A DNA stretch of 64,000 nucleotides from Candidatus Rubrimentiphilum sp. (lineage in GTDB: Bacteria > Vulcanimicrobiota > Vulcanimicrobiia > Vulcanimicrobiales > Vulcanimicrobiaceae), in NCBI GenBank assembly GCA_035710515.1, contig DASTDE010000004.1, positions 467,434 through 531,433 on the forward strand, read 5' to 3'. Positions within the stretch are counted from its first letter, which is position 1, and each line of letters starts with the position of its first letter. Both the position numbers and the translations under genes were made by a program. Below the pieces are notes generated by a model. The model saw nothing but the letters and a program-made list of their open reading frames with translations, did not search any database and was not told where the DNA came from. Positions 24,513 to 32,443 of this stretch are shown piece after piece.

Positions 24513-25090
24513 ACGTACGCGGCCGTCGCGGCTACGACGAACTGATCGCGGACCGGCGCGGAATCTACGACGCACCGCATTACCGCTTGCAAGTCGAGGC
24601 GATCGCCGATGTGATCGTCAAGGCGTTGCGGCGCGGCAACAAAGTCTTGTGGATGGGCAACGGCGGCAGCGCGGCGGAAGCGCAGCATATGGCAGCCGAA
24701 CTGAGCGGCCGTTTCTTACGCGAGCGCCCTGGTCTGTACAGCGAAGCGTTGAGCGTCAACACGTCGGCGCTCACCGCGATCGGCAACGACTTCGGATTCG
24801 ATCACGTCTTCGAGCGGCAGATCGAAGCGTTCGTTCAGCCGGGCGACGTGGTGATCGGCTTAACGACCAGCGGCGAGTCGAAGAACATCGTTCTCGCGTT
24901 TCAAGAGGCGCAGCGGCGCGAAGCGTTTACGGTGGCGTTTACCGGAAACGGCGGCGGAAAAGTGGCGGAGATCGCCGACCTCGTCTTGCTCGGACCTGAC
25001 GGCTACTCGGCGATCGTGCAAGAAGTGCACCAAACCATGGCGCACATCGTCTGCGATCTCGTCGAGCAGCGCATCATCTTCGAAACGTAA
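24497..25090 (+). CDS. gmhA: D-sedoheptulose-7-phosphate isomerase
   Basis: A 197-residue SIS-domain isomerase that converts sedoheptulose 7-phosphate to heptose 7-phosphate, the first step of LPS inner-core heptose synthesis. Seen: MGNGGSAAEAQHMAAELSGR (sugar-phosphate loop, near 53-72), NDFGFDHVFERQ and LTTSGESKNI, and the catalytic His region EVHQTMAHIVCDLVE near the end. The TTG start overlaps accB by 16 bases. It is followed at one-base overlap by the kinase of the same pathway. Confidence 0.93.
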   Translation: MDRTVDVRGRRGYDELIADRRGIYDAPHYRLQVEAIADVIVKALRRGNKVLWMGNGGSAAEAQHMAAELSGRFLRERPGLYSEALSVNTSALTAIGNDFGFDHVFERQIEAFVQPGDVVIGLTTSGESKNIVLAFQEAQRREAFTVAFTGNGGGKVAEIADLVLLGPDGYSAIVQEVHQTMAHIVCDLVEQRIIFET

Positions 25091-26094
25091 TGAGCCGCAC
25101 GCAAACGCTCGCGCCGCCGGACGCGCACACGCTTTTCGATCGCATGCGCGAGCGGCGCGTGCTCGTCGTCGGCGACGTCATGGTCGACGAATGGATCTGG
25201 GGCAGCGTCAGCCGCATTTCGCCCGAGGCGCCGGTGCCTGTGGTTGCCGTCAGCGATCATTCGTTCACGCTCGGCGGCGCGGGCAACGTTGCGAACAACT
25301 TATGCGCGCTGGGCGCGCGCGTCGCATTTGCCGGCGCGGTGGGCGCCGACGGCTTCGCGCATTACGTCGCCGATCTGCTCGCCGACGAAGGCGTGGGCAG
25401 CGAAGGCCTGGTCACGATCTCGGATCGACCGACGACTCGCAAAACGCGGGTGGTCGCGCACAACCAGCAGGTCGTGCGCGCCGATTGGGAATGCACGTCC
25501 GCGCTGGACGCGGCCGATCGTGCGCGTTTGCACGCAATCGTGGCGCGCGAAGCGGCGCAGGCCGACGCCGTGGTGCTCAGCGATTACGCGAAGGGGCTTT
25601 TCTCGCGCGAGTTGGTTGAAGCCGCACTCGTCTGCCCGATCGTCGTCGCGGATCCGAAACCGCAGAACCTCGATCTCTTCGCGGGCGTGACGTGCGTCGC
25701 GCCAAACTCGCACGAGGCCGAAGAAGCAACCGGCATCGCGATCAGCAGCGATGCGTCGCTCGAGCGCGCGGGCGAAGCGCTTTTGAAGCGGCTGAATTGC
25801 CGGTACGTGGTGATCACGCGCGGTGAACACGGCATGTCGCTGGTCGGCAAGGACCGCGAGAAGCTGCACATCCCGTCGGTCGCGCGCACGGTCTTCGACG
25901 TCAGCGGCGCGGGCGATACGGTGACGGCCGTGCTTTCATTGGCGCTAGCCGCCGGTGCGCCGATTGAGTTTGCACTGCAGCTCGCGAATTTCGCCGCGGG
26001 CGCGGTGGTCGAAAAACTTGGAACGGCGACGGCGTCGCCCGGTGAGATCCTGGCGCTCGTCGAGCACGGCACGCCGGCGCGCGATGAACGCTGA
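25090..26094 (+). CDS. rfaE1: D-glycero-beta-D-manno-heptose-7-phosphate kinase (HldE N-terminal half as a separate gene)
   Basis: A 334-residue PfkB-family kinase that phosphorylates heptose 7-phosphate at C1. Features: VLVVGDVMVDEWIWGSVSRI and SPEAPVPV at the N-terminus, LGGAGNVANNLCALGA (the first PfkB signature), the Asp-containing LSDYAKGLF and the ATP-binding GAGDTVTAVLSLALAAG with the catalytic Asp near the C-terminus. In enterobacteria this domain is fused to an adenylyltransferase as HldE; here the two halves are separate overlapping genes. Confidence 0.92.
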   Translation: MSRTQTLAPPDAHTLFDRMRERRVLVVGDVMVDEWIWGSVSRISPEAPVPVVAVSDHSFTLGGAGNVANNLCALGARVAFAGAVGADGFAHYVADLLADEGVGSEGLVTISDRPTTRKTRVVAHNQQVVRADWECTSALDAADRARLHAIVAREAAQADAVVLSDYAKGLFSRELVEAALVCPIVVADPKPQNLDLFAGVTCVAPNSHEAEEATGIAISSDASLERAGEALLKRLNCRYVVITRGEHGMSLVGKDREKLHIPSVARTVFDVSGAGDTVTAVLSLALAAGAPIEFALQLANFAAGAVVEKLGTATASPGEILALVEHGTPARDER

Positions 26095-26581
26095 CCAATT
26101 CTCCGGCTCGCTGCTGACGACCGAAGCCGCCGTCGCCTGGCGCGAAGCGCTCCGCAAGGAAAAAAAACGCGTCGTCTTCACCAACGGCGTCTTCGATCTC
26201 GTGCATGCGGGACACGTTGACTATCTGGCATGGGCGCGCGCCCAAGGCGACGCGCTGATCGTCGGATTGAACACCGACGAATCCGTGCGGCGCATCAAGG
26301 GTCCGGCTCGGCCGATTCAGCCGTTCGCGGAGCGTGCGCGCGTCTTGACGGCGTTGCGCAGCGTGGACGCCGTCGTCGGTTTCGGCGAGCGCACGCCGGA
26401 AGTGCTGATCGATAAGCTGCGTCCCGATGTGCACGTCAAGAGCGCGCAGTATCGTGAGGAAGAGCTGCCCGAGCGCGACGTGGTGCTGCAGCATGGCGGG
26501 GTGATCAAGCTCGCGCCGCATCTCGAAGGCGCCAGCACGACCGATCTAATAGCGCGCATATTAAAGTTGTACGGCGAGTGA
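26084..26581 (+). CDS. rfaE2: D-glycero-beta-D-manno-heptose-1-phosphate adenylyltransferase (HldE C-terminal half)
   Basis: A 165-residue cytidylyltransferase-like enzyme that makes ADP-heptose precursor from heptose 1-phosphate. The nucleotidyltransferase signature is TNGVFDLVHAGHVDYL (HxGH as HAGH), followed by GLNTDESVRRIKGP and the ISSTxR-equivalent region EGASTTDLIARI. The ATG at 26084 overlaps the kinase gene by 11 bases and the TGA overlaps the next start. gmhB (the phosphatase) and hldD (the epimerase) are not in the window. Confidence 0.92.
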   Translation: MNADQFSGSLLTTEAAVAWREALRKEKKRVVFTNGVFDLVHAGHVDYLAWARAQGDALIVGLNTDESVRRIKGPARPIQPFAERARVLTALRSVDAVVGFGERTPEVLIDKLRPDVHVKSAQYREEELPERDVVLQHGGVIKLAPHLEGASTTDLIARILKLYGE

Positions 26582-27792
26582 AACTCGCGATTACCTGCAA
26601 CGGACCGGGCGAGACGGCCGGGTGGCTGCGTCCGCTGCTGCGCGAACTCTACGCAATCGAGCCCGCCGCCGAGGTGCACGTCTTCTACGTTCCGGACGAC
26701 TACGCAACCGGGGCCGAGCCGGCATACGTGCGCGAGCTGTTTTCGCAAGCGCACGTCTACGACGTCAAAACGTACGTGGCCGCGGCACTCGGCCGGCGGA
26801 TCGCCGGCGTGCCCGATCGCGTTGACGCGGTGCTTTATTTGGGCGGCGACTTGATGCACGCGTCGCGCCTGCATCGCAAATTGGGCGGCAGCCTCATGAC
26901 CTATCGCTTCACGCGTCGCAAGTATGCGCGCGTCACGGAACGCGCGTTTGCGATCGATGCAAAAAATGCGGCCGAGCTAATTGTCGCCGGAATCGCATCC
27001 GAACGCGTTACGATTGCCGGCAATCTGGCGATCGACGGCGCGTTGGTCGAAGCCGCGGCGCCGGTCGAACCGGGCGCGCCGGTGGACGGCATGCTGTTTA
27101 TGCCGGGTTCGCGCGATTACGAAGTGGAGAACATGGTGCCGTTTTTCTTCACGGCGGCGCTGGCGATCCGCCGCGAGACGCCGGACGTGCCGATCGCATT
27201 CGGCATATCGCCGTTCACGCAACTCGGCGAGGTGCGCGCGGCGATCGAAAGCGGCGGCCGGCCGCGCATGTTTTCAAAACGTGGCAAATTGGTCGAGACT
27301 TCGGCGGGAACCGAATTGGTTTCGCTGGACGGCAGTCAGCGCTTCCCGGTACTGCATAATGCATTGTCGGCTGCGAAGCGAGCGCGCCTAGCGATCACAA
27401 TCCCGGGAACAAAAACGATCGAGCTGGCCGCGATCGGCACGCCCGTCGTCGCATGCACGCCGCTCAACATTCCCGAAGCGGTGACGATCAACGGTCCGCT
27501 AACATACCTGAACCGTATTCCGCTGGTCGGCGTGCCGCTCAAGCGCGCCGTCGTGACCGCGTATTCGCGGCGCTTTCCCTTTCACACGCAGCCGAACATG
27601 GATTCCAATCGCGAAGTCGTGCGCGAGTTGCACGGTACGTTGACTCCCGGGCGTGTAGCGCGCGTCGCGCTAGAATGTTTTGACGATGCCGCATGGCTGG
27701 CGGAATCCGCGCAGGCCCTCCGCGGTCTGTACACCGAACATCTCGGCGCCGCCGGCCGCATCGCTCGCGGCCTGCTCGAGGTACATCAGTAA
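26578..27792 (+). CDS. LpxB-related GT-B glycosyltransferase-like protein
   Basis: A 404-residue cytoplasmic GT-B-fold protein resembling lipid-A-disaccharide synthase and the related proteins of unknown role in cyanobacteria. The N-terminal Rossmann half begins MKLAITCNGPGETAGWLRP, where true LpxB has the GExSGD motif; here it is GPGETAGW. The C-terminal half has the acceptor/UDP-binding stretch TIPGTKTIELAAIGTPVV, close to LpxB's PGTVALEAALxxxPMVV pattern, and a NGPLTYLNRIPLVGV segment like LpxB's LPNLLAG region. The GTG start overlaps the rfaE2 stop. It may transfer a hexosamine in lipid A or a related envelope lipid; the exact reaction is uncertain. Confidence 0.7.
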   Translation: MKLAITCNGPGETAGWLRPLLRELYAIEPAAEVHVFYVPDDYATGAEPAYVRELFSQAHVYDVKTYVAAALGRRIAGVPDRVDAVLYLGGDLMHASRLHRKLGGSLMTYRFTRRKYARVTERAFAIDAKNAAELIVAGIASERVTIAGNLAIDGALVEAAAPVEPGAPVDGMLFMPGSRDYEVENMVPFFFTAALAIRRETPDVPIAFGISPFTQLGEVRAAIESGGRPRMFSKRGKLVETSAGTELVSLDGSQRFPVLHNALSAAKRARLAITIPGTKTIELAAIGTPVVACTPLNIPEAVTINGPLTYLNRIPLVGVPLKRAVVTAYSRRFPFHTQPNMDSNREVVRELHGTLTPGRVARVALECFDDAAWLAESAQALRGLYTEHLGAAGRIARGLLEVHQ

Positions 27793-28665
27793 ATGCGGCT
27801 CTCAGTCATCATCGCCACCAAGGATCGCGCGGAGTATCTGGATCGCGCGCTCGAATCGCTCGGCAAACAGGTCGCCGCGCCTTCATTTGAAGTGATCGTC
27901 GTCGATAACGGTTCGACGGATGCCACTCCGCAAATCGTGGAGCGCGCGCGCGGCCACTATCCGTTCGACGTTGTCTATGTTTTCGAAGAGGGACCAAACC
28001 GCGGCGCGGCGCGTAACCGTGGGATCGCCGTCGCGAACGGTTACCTGGTCGTGTTCTGCGATGACGACGTGTACGCGCCGCCCGGCTGGCTGGCCGCGCA
28101 CGAGGCGGCGCACGAACGGACCAACCTCATCGTCAACGGGCCGATCGTGAACGTTCCCTCGTATCACGAACGCCCGAAACCCGTTCTGGCGAATTATTCG
28201 CGCGCGGCGCTCTGCACGTGCAACGTGTCGATTCCGCGAAACGCACTACGCGCAGTGGGCGGCTTCGACGAACAGTTTCACCTCTACGGCTGGGAGGACA
28301 CCGAACTCGGCGTGCGCCTGCGCCGCGCCGGACTCAAATCGAAGTTTGCGTGGAACGCGTATATCTGGCACATCAAGCCCCCGAGCGACGTGACGCTGGA
28401 ATCCGAAATGCGCAAGGCGCTGGAAAAGGCCCGTATGGCCGCGCGGTTCGTGCGCAAGGATTCGAGTGTGCGCGTGCGATCGGCAACCGGCGCGCACCCG
28501 ATCAACTTGTTGCGCGCGAAAGTGCTCGAGCGGCTCTTGCCGTGGTACGCGGGCGCGGCCACCGACGATCGGCTGCCGGCGCCGGCGCGCGCGCTCGCGC
28601 GTTCGCAATTGCTCGACGGCATCTACACTGTGGAGTTAGCGCGCGCGCTGAATTCGAAGTCATGA
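27793..28665 (+). CDS. Family 2 glycosyltransferase
   Basis: A 290-residue GT-A enzyme. The nucleotide-sugar-binding start is LSVIIATKDRAEYLDRAL with VVDNGSTDATP; the metal-binding DxD is in VFCDDDVYAP; and the catalytic/acceptor ED pair is in LYGWEDTELGVRLRRAG (near 170). The domain ends with helical residues 200-290 rich in Arg/Lys and a membrane-proximal look. It starts directly after the previous stop. It is clearly a paralogue of the GT2 genes at 29669 and 31559. Donor and acceptor are unknown; a role in LPS core or O-antigen assembly is inferred from the neighbours. Confidence 0.85.
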   Translation: MRLSVIIATKDRAEYLDRALESLGKQVAAPSFEVIVVDNGSTDATPQIVERARGHYPFDVVYVFEEGPNRGAARNRGIAVANGYLVVFCDDDVYAPPGWLAAHEAAHERTNLIVNGPIVNVPSYHERPKPVLANYSRAALCTCNVSIPRNALRAVGGFDEQFHLYGWEDTELGVRLRRAGLKSKFAWNAYIWHIKPPSDVTLESEMRKALEKARMAARFVRKDSSVRVRSATGAHPINLLRAKVLERLLPWYAGAATDDRLPAPARALARSQLLDGIYTVELARALNSKS

Positions 28666-29672
28666 ACCGGCGGGCGTTGATCTACTGCGCGGGCGGTGGC
28701 ATTGGCGATTCGCTGATGGCATCCGTGTTGGCGCAGGCGTTGAGGCCGCATTTCGGCGCCGTCGATGCGTTGACGCTGCCCTCGCACCGGCAAGCGCTCG
28801 AGCGCGTTCCGGAATTAGATGCGGTGCTCGTGGATGACGGACGCGACGAACGCGCGTTGGCTGATGAATTAGCGAAGCGCGAGTACGAGGCGGCGATTGT
28901 CACGTGGGCAACCCCGCATACCGCCCGCGTTCCGCAGTTGGCCAAGATTCCCGTGCGCGTTGGGCAAGCCAATCGCCTGTACTCGTGGCGATTCACGCAC
29001 AAAGTTGCCGTACGCAGCGAGCGTGGCGATGTTACGACGCACTGGTCGCAGATTTTGATGGATTACGCGCGCGCGATCGACTGTGACGCGCCCGGTGCGA
29101 TGGTGCATTTCGAGCCGAACGCGGCCGACGAAGGCGAAGCCGAGGCGCTCTGCGCCGAGCTCGGCCTGGCAACCGGTGGTTTTGCAATTGTTCACCCTGC
29201 CAACGCGGTCGCGAGCGAGCGCGGAATCTGGCCGCTGGAAGGCTGGAGCGCGCTGGTGCGCGAGATCGGCGCGCGCTATAATATTCCGGTTCTCGTAAGT
29301 GGAAGTGAAGATGACCGCGACATCGTCGAAGGCGTCGTCGCGCGCGGCGGCGGTTTTTCGATTGCAGGCAAGACGTCCATCGGATCGTTTGGCGCGCTCA
29401 GCCGCCGCGCGGCGTTCTTCGCAGGTATAACGACCGGTGCCATGCACGTTGCGGCGGCGTGCGGCTGTCCGACCGCGGGCATCTATCCGTTTCAAACGGA
29501 TACGCCCGACCGCTGGGCGCCGCTCGGTGCGCGAACGGCGATCGTGCGCGCAAGCTATCCGTGTCCGCCGGGCGAGCGCAAGGAAACGTGTCCGGACTAC
29601 GCCTGCGTGGCGCACCTGGATGTGTCGCGGATCATTTCAGCGATCGATTCGCTGCTGAACGTGCCGGCATGA
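28662..29672 (+). CDS. Family 9 glycosyltransferase (heptosyltransferase-like)
   Basis: A 336-residue GT-B enzyme of the ADP-heptose:LPS heptosyltransferase family. Seen: YCAGGGIGDSLMASVLAQAL at the N-terminus (the family's GxGIGDxL pattern), FAIVHPANAVASERGIWPLE, then the ADP-heptose-binding C-terminal half with FFAGITTGAMHVAAACGCPT and GIYPFQTDTPDRWAPLG. A Cys-rich C-terminal patch (YPCPPGERKETCPDYACV) is unusual for typical WaaC/WaaF proteins, though seen in some GT9 members. The ATG at 28662 overlaps the previous TGA. ADP-heptose made by the GmhA/HldE genes upstream would be its likely donor. Confidence 0.85.
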   Translation: MNRRALIYCAGGGIGDSLMASVLAQALRPHFGAVDALTLPSHRQALERVPELDAVLVDDGRDERALADELAKREYEAAIVTWATPHTARVPQLAKIPVRVGQANRLYSWRFTHKVAVRSERGDVTTHWSQILMDYARAIDCDAPGAMVHFEPNAADEGEAEALCAELGLATGGFAIVHPANAVASERGIWPLEGWSALVREIGARYNIPVLVSGSEDDRDIVEGVVARGGGFSIAGKTSIGSFGALSRRAAFFAGITTGAMHVAAACGCPTAGIYPFQTDTPDRWAPLGARTAIVRASYPCPPGERKETCPDYACVAHLDVSRIISAIDSLLNVPA

Positions 29673-30571
29673 AAGCGACGATTCAACTCTGCACCTTCAA
29701 TCGCGCAAGGGTGCTGGAGCGCGTGCTCGACGCGTGCTTCGAGCAAACTGTTTCAGCGAGCGACTATGAAGTCGTGCTTGTGAACGACGGGTCGAGCGAC
29801 GATACCCCTGCGACTATCGCTCGCGCGCAGGCTCGCGCCACCTGTGCCTTCACGGTCGTCAACCAACCCAATGGCGGTTTGGCCAAGGCGCGCAATGCAG
29901 GGTTGGCGCGGTCGACCGGCGAGCGCGTCATTCTGATCGACGACGACGTGCTGCCGCTGCCGAATTTCGTGGAAGAGCACTTGCGTTCGCATGCGGCGCA
30001 TCCGAAAGCGATCGTGCGCGGCGCTGCGATAACCGTTGACAACCTCGACGATCTGCCGCCGCCGATTTGGTCGCTGCGCGATTACAGCGGCAATTACTTT
30101 TGGACGACCAACGTTTCAGTGCCGCTGGCGACGCTACGCGCCGTCGGCGGTTTCAACGAAAGCTTCGCGGAGTATGGCTGGGAAGATATCGACGTCGGGC
30201 TGCGCCTGCGCTTTGCGGGAGTGAAGGCGGTCTTCAATCGCCATGCCTTGGTCTACCATTATAAGCCGCGCCCGCGCCCCGGCGACGTGGAGAAGATGCT
30301 CCGTCAGGCGCGCGCGCAAGCGCGTACCGCGGTGCAGCTTGCGCAGCTCCACCCGCACTGGCGCACGTATCTGGCCACCGGTGATAATCCCGTCCAGCGT
30401 CTCTTGCATAAATGGATGCGCGGAATCGGCGCCGCGCGCCATTTCCAATCGCGCATAAGCAGCGTTGAAAGCGATCGGCCATTGACCAAGAGCGATCTGC
30501 GCGCGGCGCAGCGCCTTGCCGCCGAGGAGTATTTTGCGGAGCTCGAACGCGCGCGGCAGGCCGCGCGATGA
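29669..30571 (+). CDS. Family 2 glycosyltransferase
   Basis: A 300-residue GT2 enzyme, second of three paralogues in this cluster. Motifs: TIQLCTFNRARVLERVL, VLVNDGSSDDTPA, ILIDDDVLPLPN (DxD) and YGWEDIDVGLRLRFAGV. The C-terminal 80 residues are helical and basic. The ATG overlaps the previous stop by 4 bases, and the stop overlaps the next GT9 start by 4 bases. Its specificity is unknown. Confidence 0.85.
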   Translation: MKATIQLCTFNRARVLERVLDACFEQTVSASDYEVVLVNDGSSDDTPATIARAQARATCAFTVVNQPNGGLAKARNAGLARSTGERVILIDDDVLPLPNFVEEHLRSHAAHPKAIVRGAAITVDNLDDLPPPIWSLRDYSGNYFWTTNVSVPLATLRAVGGFNESFAEYGWEDIDVGLRLRFAGVKAVFNRHALVYHYKPRPRPGDVEKMLRQARAQARTAVQLAQLHPHWRTYLATGDNPVQRLLHKWMRGIGAARHFQSRISSVESDRPLTKSDLRAAQRLAAEEYFAELERARQAAR

Positions 30572-31566
30572 GCGGCATCGTGCTGGTGCGGACGGATCGC
30601 ATCGGCGACCTGATCCTCTCTACCCCCGCGATCGCAACCGTGCGCAAGTCGTTTCCGCGCGAACGCATTACCATGGTGTGCAGTTCGTACAACCGGGTTG
30701 TCATGGAGCGCAACACCGACGTTGATGAAATCGTTGACTTGCCTGCCGACATCAAACCGGACGTCTTCGGTTCGCACTTTCGCGGTCGCGCCGAGCTGGC
30801 CATAGCGCTTGCGCCCCGTACTGAGGACCTTGCGATCGTCGGCGGCACGCGGGCTCGCGTGCGCGTCGGATACACGTACTTGCGCCGGTATCTCTTGCGG
30901 CTTACGATGCGCCGTTATGTGAACCGCTTGATGATCTCCGAAGCCGATCCGGATTTGAGCGACCTCGATCCTGACCGTCACGTGCGCCACGAAGTGGATC
31001 AACTGCTGGATCTCGTCGCATTGGCGGGTGCGAACGAGCGCGTCGAGAGTCTGCGGCTGGACGTGAACGACGACGACCGCGCGGCGATCGACTTCCTGCC
31101 CACCGATCCGATCGTCTTCCATTTGGGCAAGCGCTGGTTTCACGACGGGAGCACGTTGGAGTCCACGTTAGCGCTGATCCGCGAGCTGCACCGGTTCGAT
31201 CTTCCGATCGTCGTAACGTACGCGCCGGACTGCGAGCCGTATCTCGACAGGCTCACGGAAACGCGCGCGGCGGATGTGCTGCTTGGCGGGTTGCCGTTCT
31301 ATCGCTGGGCGGCGGTCTTCGAACGAGCCCGCGTCGTCATCACTGTTGACACCGGCGCGACGCACGTCGCCAGCGCGGTGCGCAGGCCGTCACTGGTTGT
31401 GTTCGAACACAAATACTTCCACCTGAACTCGCATGAATGGGCGCCGTACCGCGTTCCGAACGTTCTTGTCCGCAAGCCCGCGCGCGAGGATCCGGAATCG
31501 CTGGAACACTTGCGCAATGAAATCTTGGACGGAGTCGCACACCTGCTGACGCAAACGCATGCTTGA
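30568..31566 (+). CDS. Family 9 glycosyltransferase (heptosyltransferase II-like)
   Basis: A 332-residue GT9 enzyme with a canonical N-terminus, IVLVRTDRIGDLILSTPAI, which matches WaaF/RfaF proteins better than the GT9 gene at 28662. The C-terminal half has VFHLGKRWFHDG, the ADP-heptose site VVITVDTGATHVASAVRRPS (D-x-G-x-x-H-x-A) and FEHKYFHLNSHEWAPY. It probably adds a heptose or related sugar to the lipid A-core. ATG at 30568 overlaps the upstream TGA, and the next gene starts inside its end. Confidence 0.88.
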   Translation: MSGIVLVRTDRIGDLILSTPAIATVRKSFPRERITMVCSSYNRVVMERNTDVDEIVDLPADIKPDVFGSHFRGRAELAIALAPRTEDLAIVGGTRARVRVGYTYLRRYLLRLTMRRYVNRLMISEADPDLSDLDPDRHVRHEVDQLLDLVALAGANERVESLRLDVNDDDRAAIDFLPTDPIVFHLGKRWFHDGSTLESTLALIRELHRFDLPIVVTYAPDCEPYLDRLTETRAADVLLGGLPFYRWAAVFERARVVITVDTGATHVASAVRRPSLVVFEHKYFHLNSHEWAPYRVPNVLVRKPAREDPESLEHLRNEILDGVAHLLTQTHA

Positions 31567-32443
31567 CATCTCTGTCGTGGTGCCGACCTACAACCGCATC
31601 GAGGAGCTGCGCCACGTCTTGCCGACACTGCTCGCCCAGGATCTCCCGGCGGACCGCTATGAAGTGCTCGTCTGCGATTCGAATTCGAATGACGGCACGG
31701 CGGAGTACATGGCAGCGATGCGCGCGCAACATCCGAACCTTTGGCATGTCGCCGGCGTGTACTCGGGCCGCGCCATGGCGCGCAATGCCGGCATCGCGCA
31801 AGCTCGCGGACAGGTCGTCCTCTTCAACGACTCCGACATCCTGGCGTCGCCCGACTTGCTCTCGCAGCACTGGCGGCATCACGAAGGACAGCGCGACATC
31901 GCGGTCGTCGGCCTGGAAGTGCAGGTAAAGTCGCTCGGAGACTACGCCGACAAACGCGATCATCCCGAGAAGCGCGGCTCGCTTCATCCGCCCGGGCGCA
32001 AGCGCCTGAGCTGGCTGTACTTTCTGACCGGAAACGCATCGGCGCGGCGCGACGATCTCTTGCGCGTCGGCTGTTTCGACGAATCCTTTACGGGATACGG
32101 CCACGAGGATTTGGAACTGGGATACCGCTTGCAGAAGGCGGGCGTCACGATTCTTTACGAACCGCGCGCCGTGAACTATCACTGGCAAGACGTTGCCCAC
32201 GAGGATCAGGTTGAGAAGATGAAATTGGCCGGCCGGTCGACGGTGCGCTTTTACCGCAAACATCCGGACTTTGCCGTAATGGCCAACCTCGGCATGACGC
32301 CCGTGTCGCTGGGCCTGCACTCGGCGCTGACCAAACTGCCGTGGCTGCTCGGGTATTTCAACAAGCGCGCGGCCGATTCGAAATTTGCGCGCAACCTGAT
32401 CCAGCAGTATTATTACGTTTCCGGAATCAAGAGCGCATTATGA
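31559..32443 (+). CDS. Family 2 glycosyltransferase
   Basis: A 294-residue GT2 enzyme, third of the GT2 paralogues. Motifs: ISVVVPTYNRIEELRHVLPT, VCDSNSNDGTAEY, VVLFNDSDILAS (the DxD equivalent) and YGHEDLELGYRLQKAGV. The C-terminal quarter contains a hydrophobic amphipathic stretch that might sit on the membrane. It starts 8 bases before the preceding stop, and its TGA overlaps the aspS ATG, so a glycosyltransferase and a tRNA synthetase are translationally coupled here. Confidence 0.85.
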   Translation: MLDISVVVPTYNRIEELRHVLPTLLAQDLPADRYEVLVCDSNSNDGTAEYMAAMRAQHPNLWHVAGVYSGRAMARNAGIAQARGQVVLFNDSDILASPDLLSQHWRHHEGQRDIAVVGLEVQVKSLGDYADKRDHPEKRGSLHPPGRKRLSWLYFLTGNASARRDDLLRVGCFDESFTGYGHEDLELGYRLQKAGVTILYEPRAVNYHWQDVAHEDQVEKMKLAGRSTVRFYRKHPDFAVMANLGMTPVSLGLHSALTKLPWLLGYFNKRAADSKFARNLIQQYYYVSGIKSAL

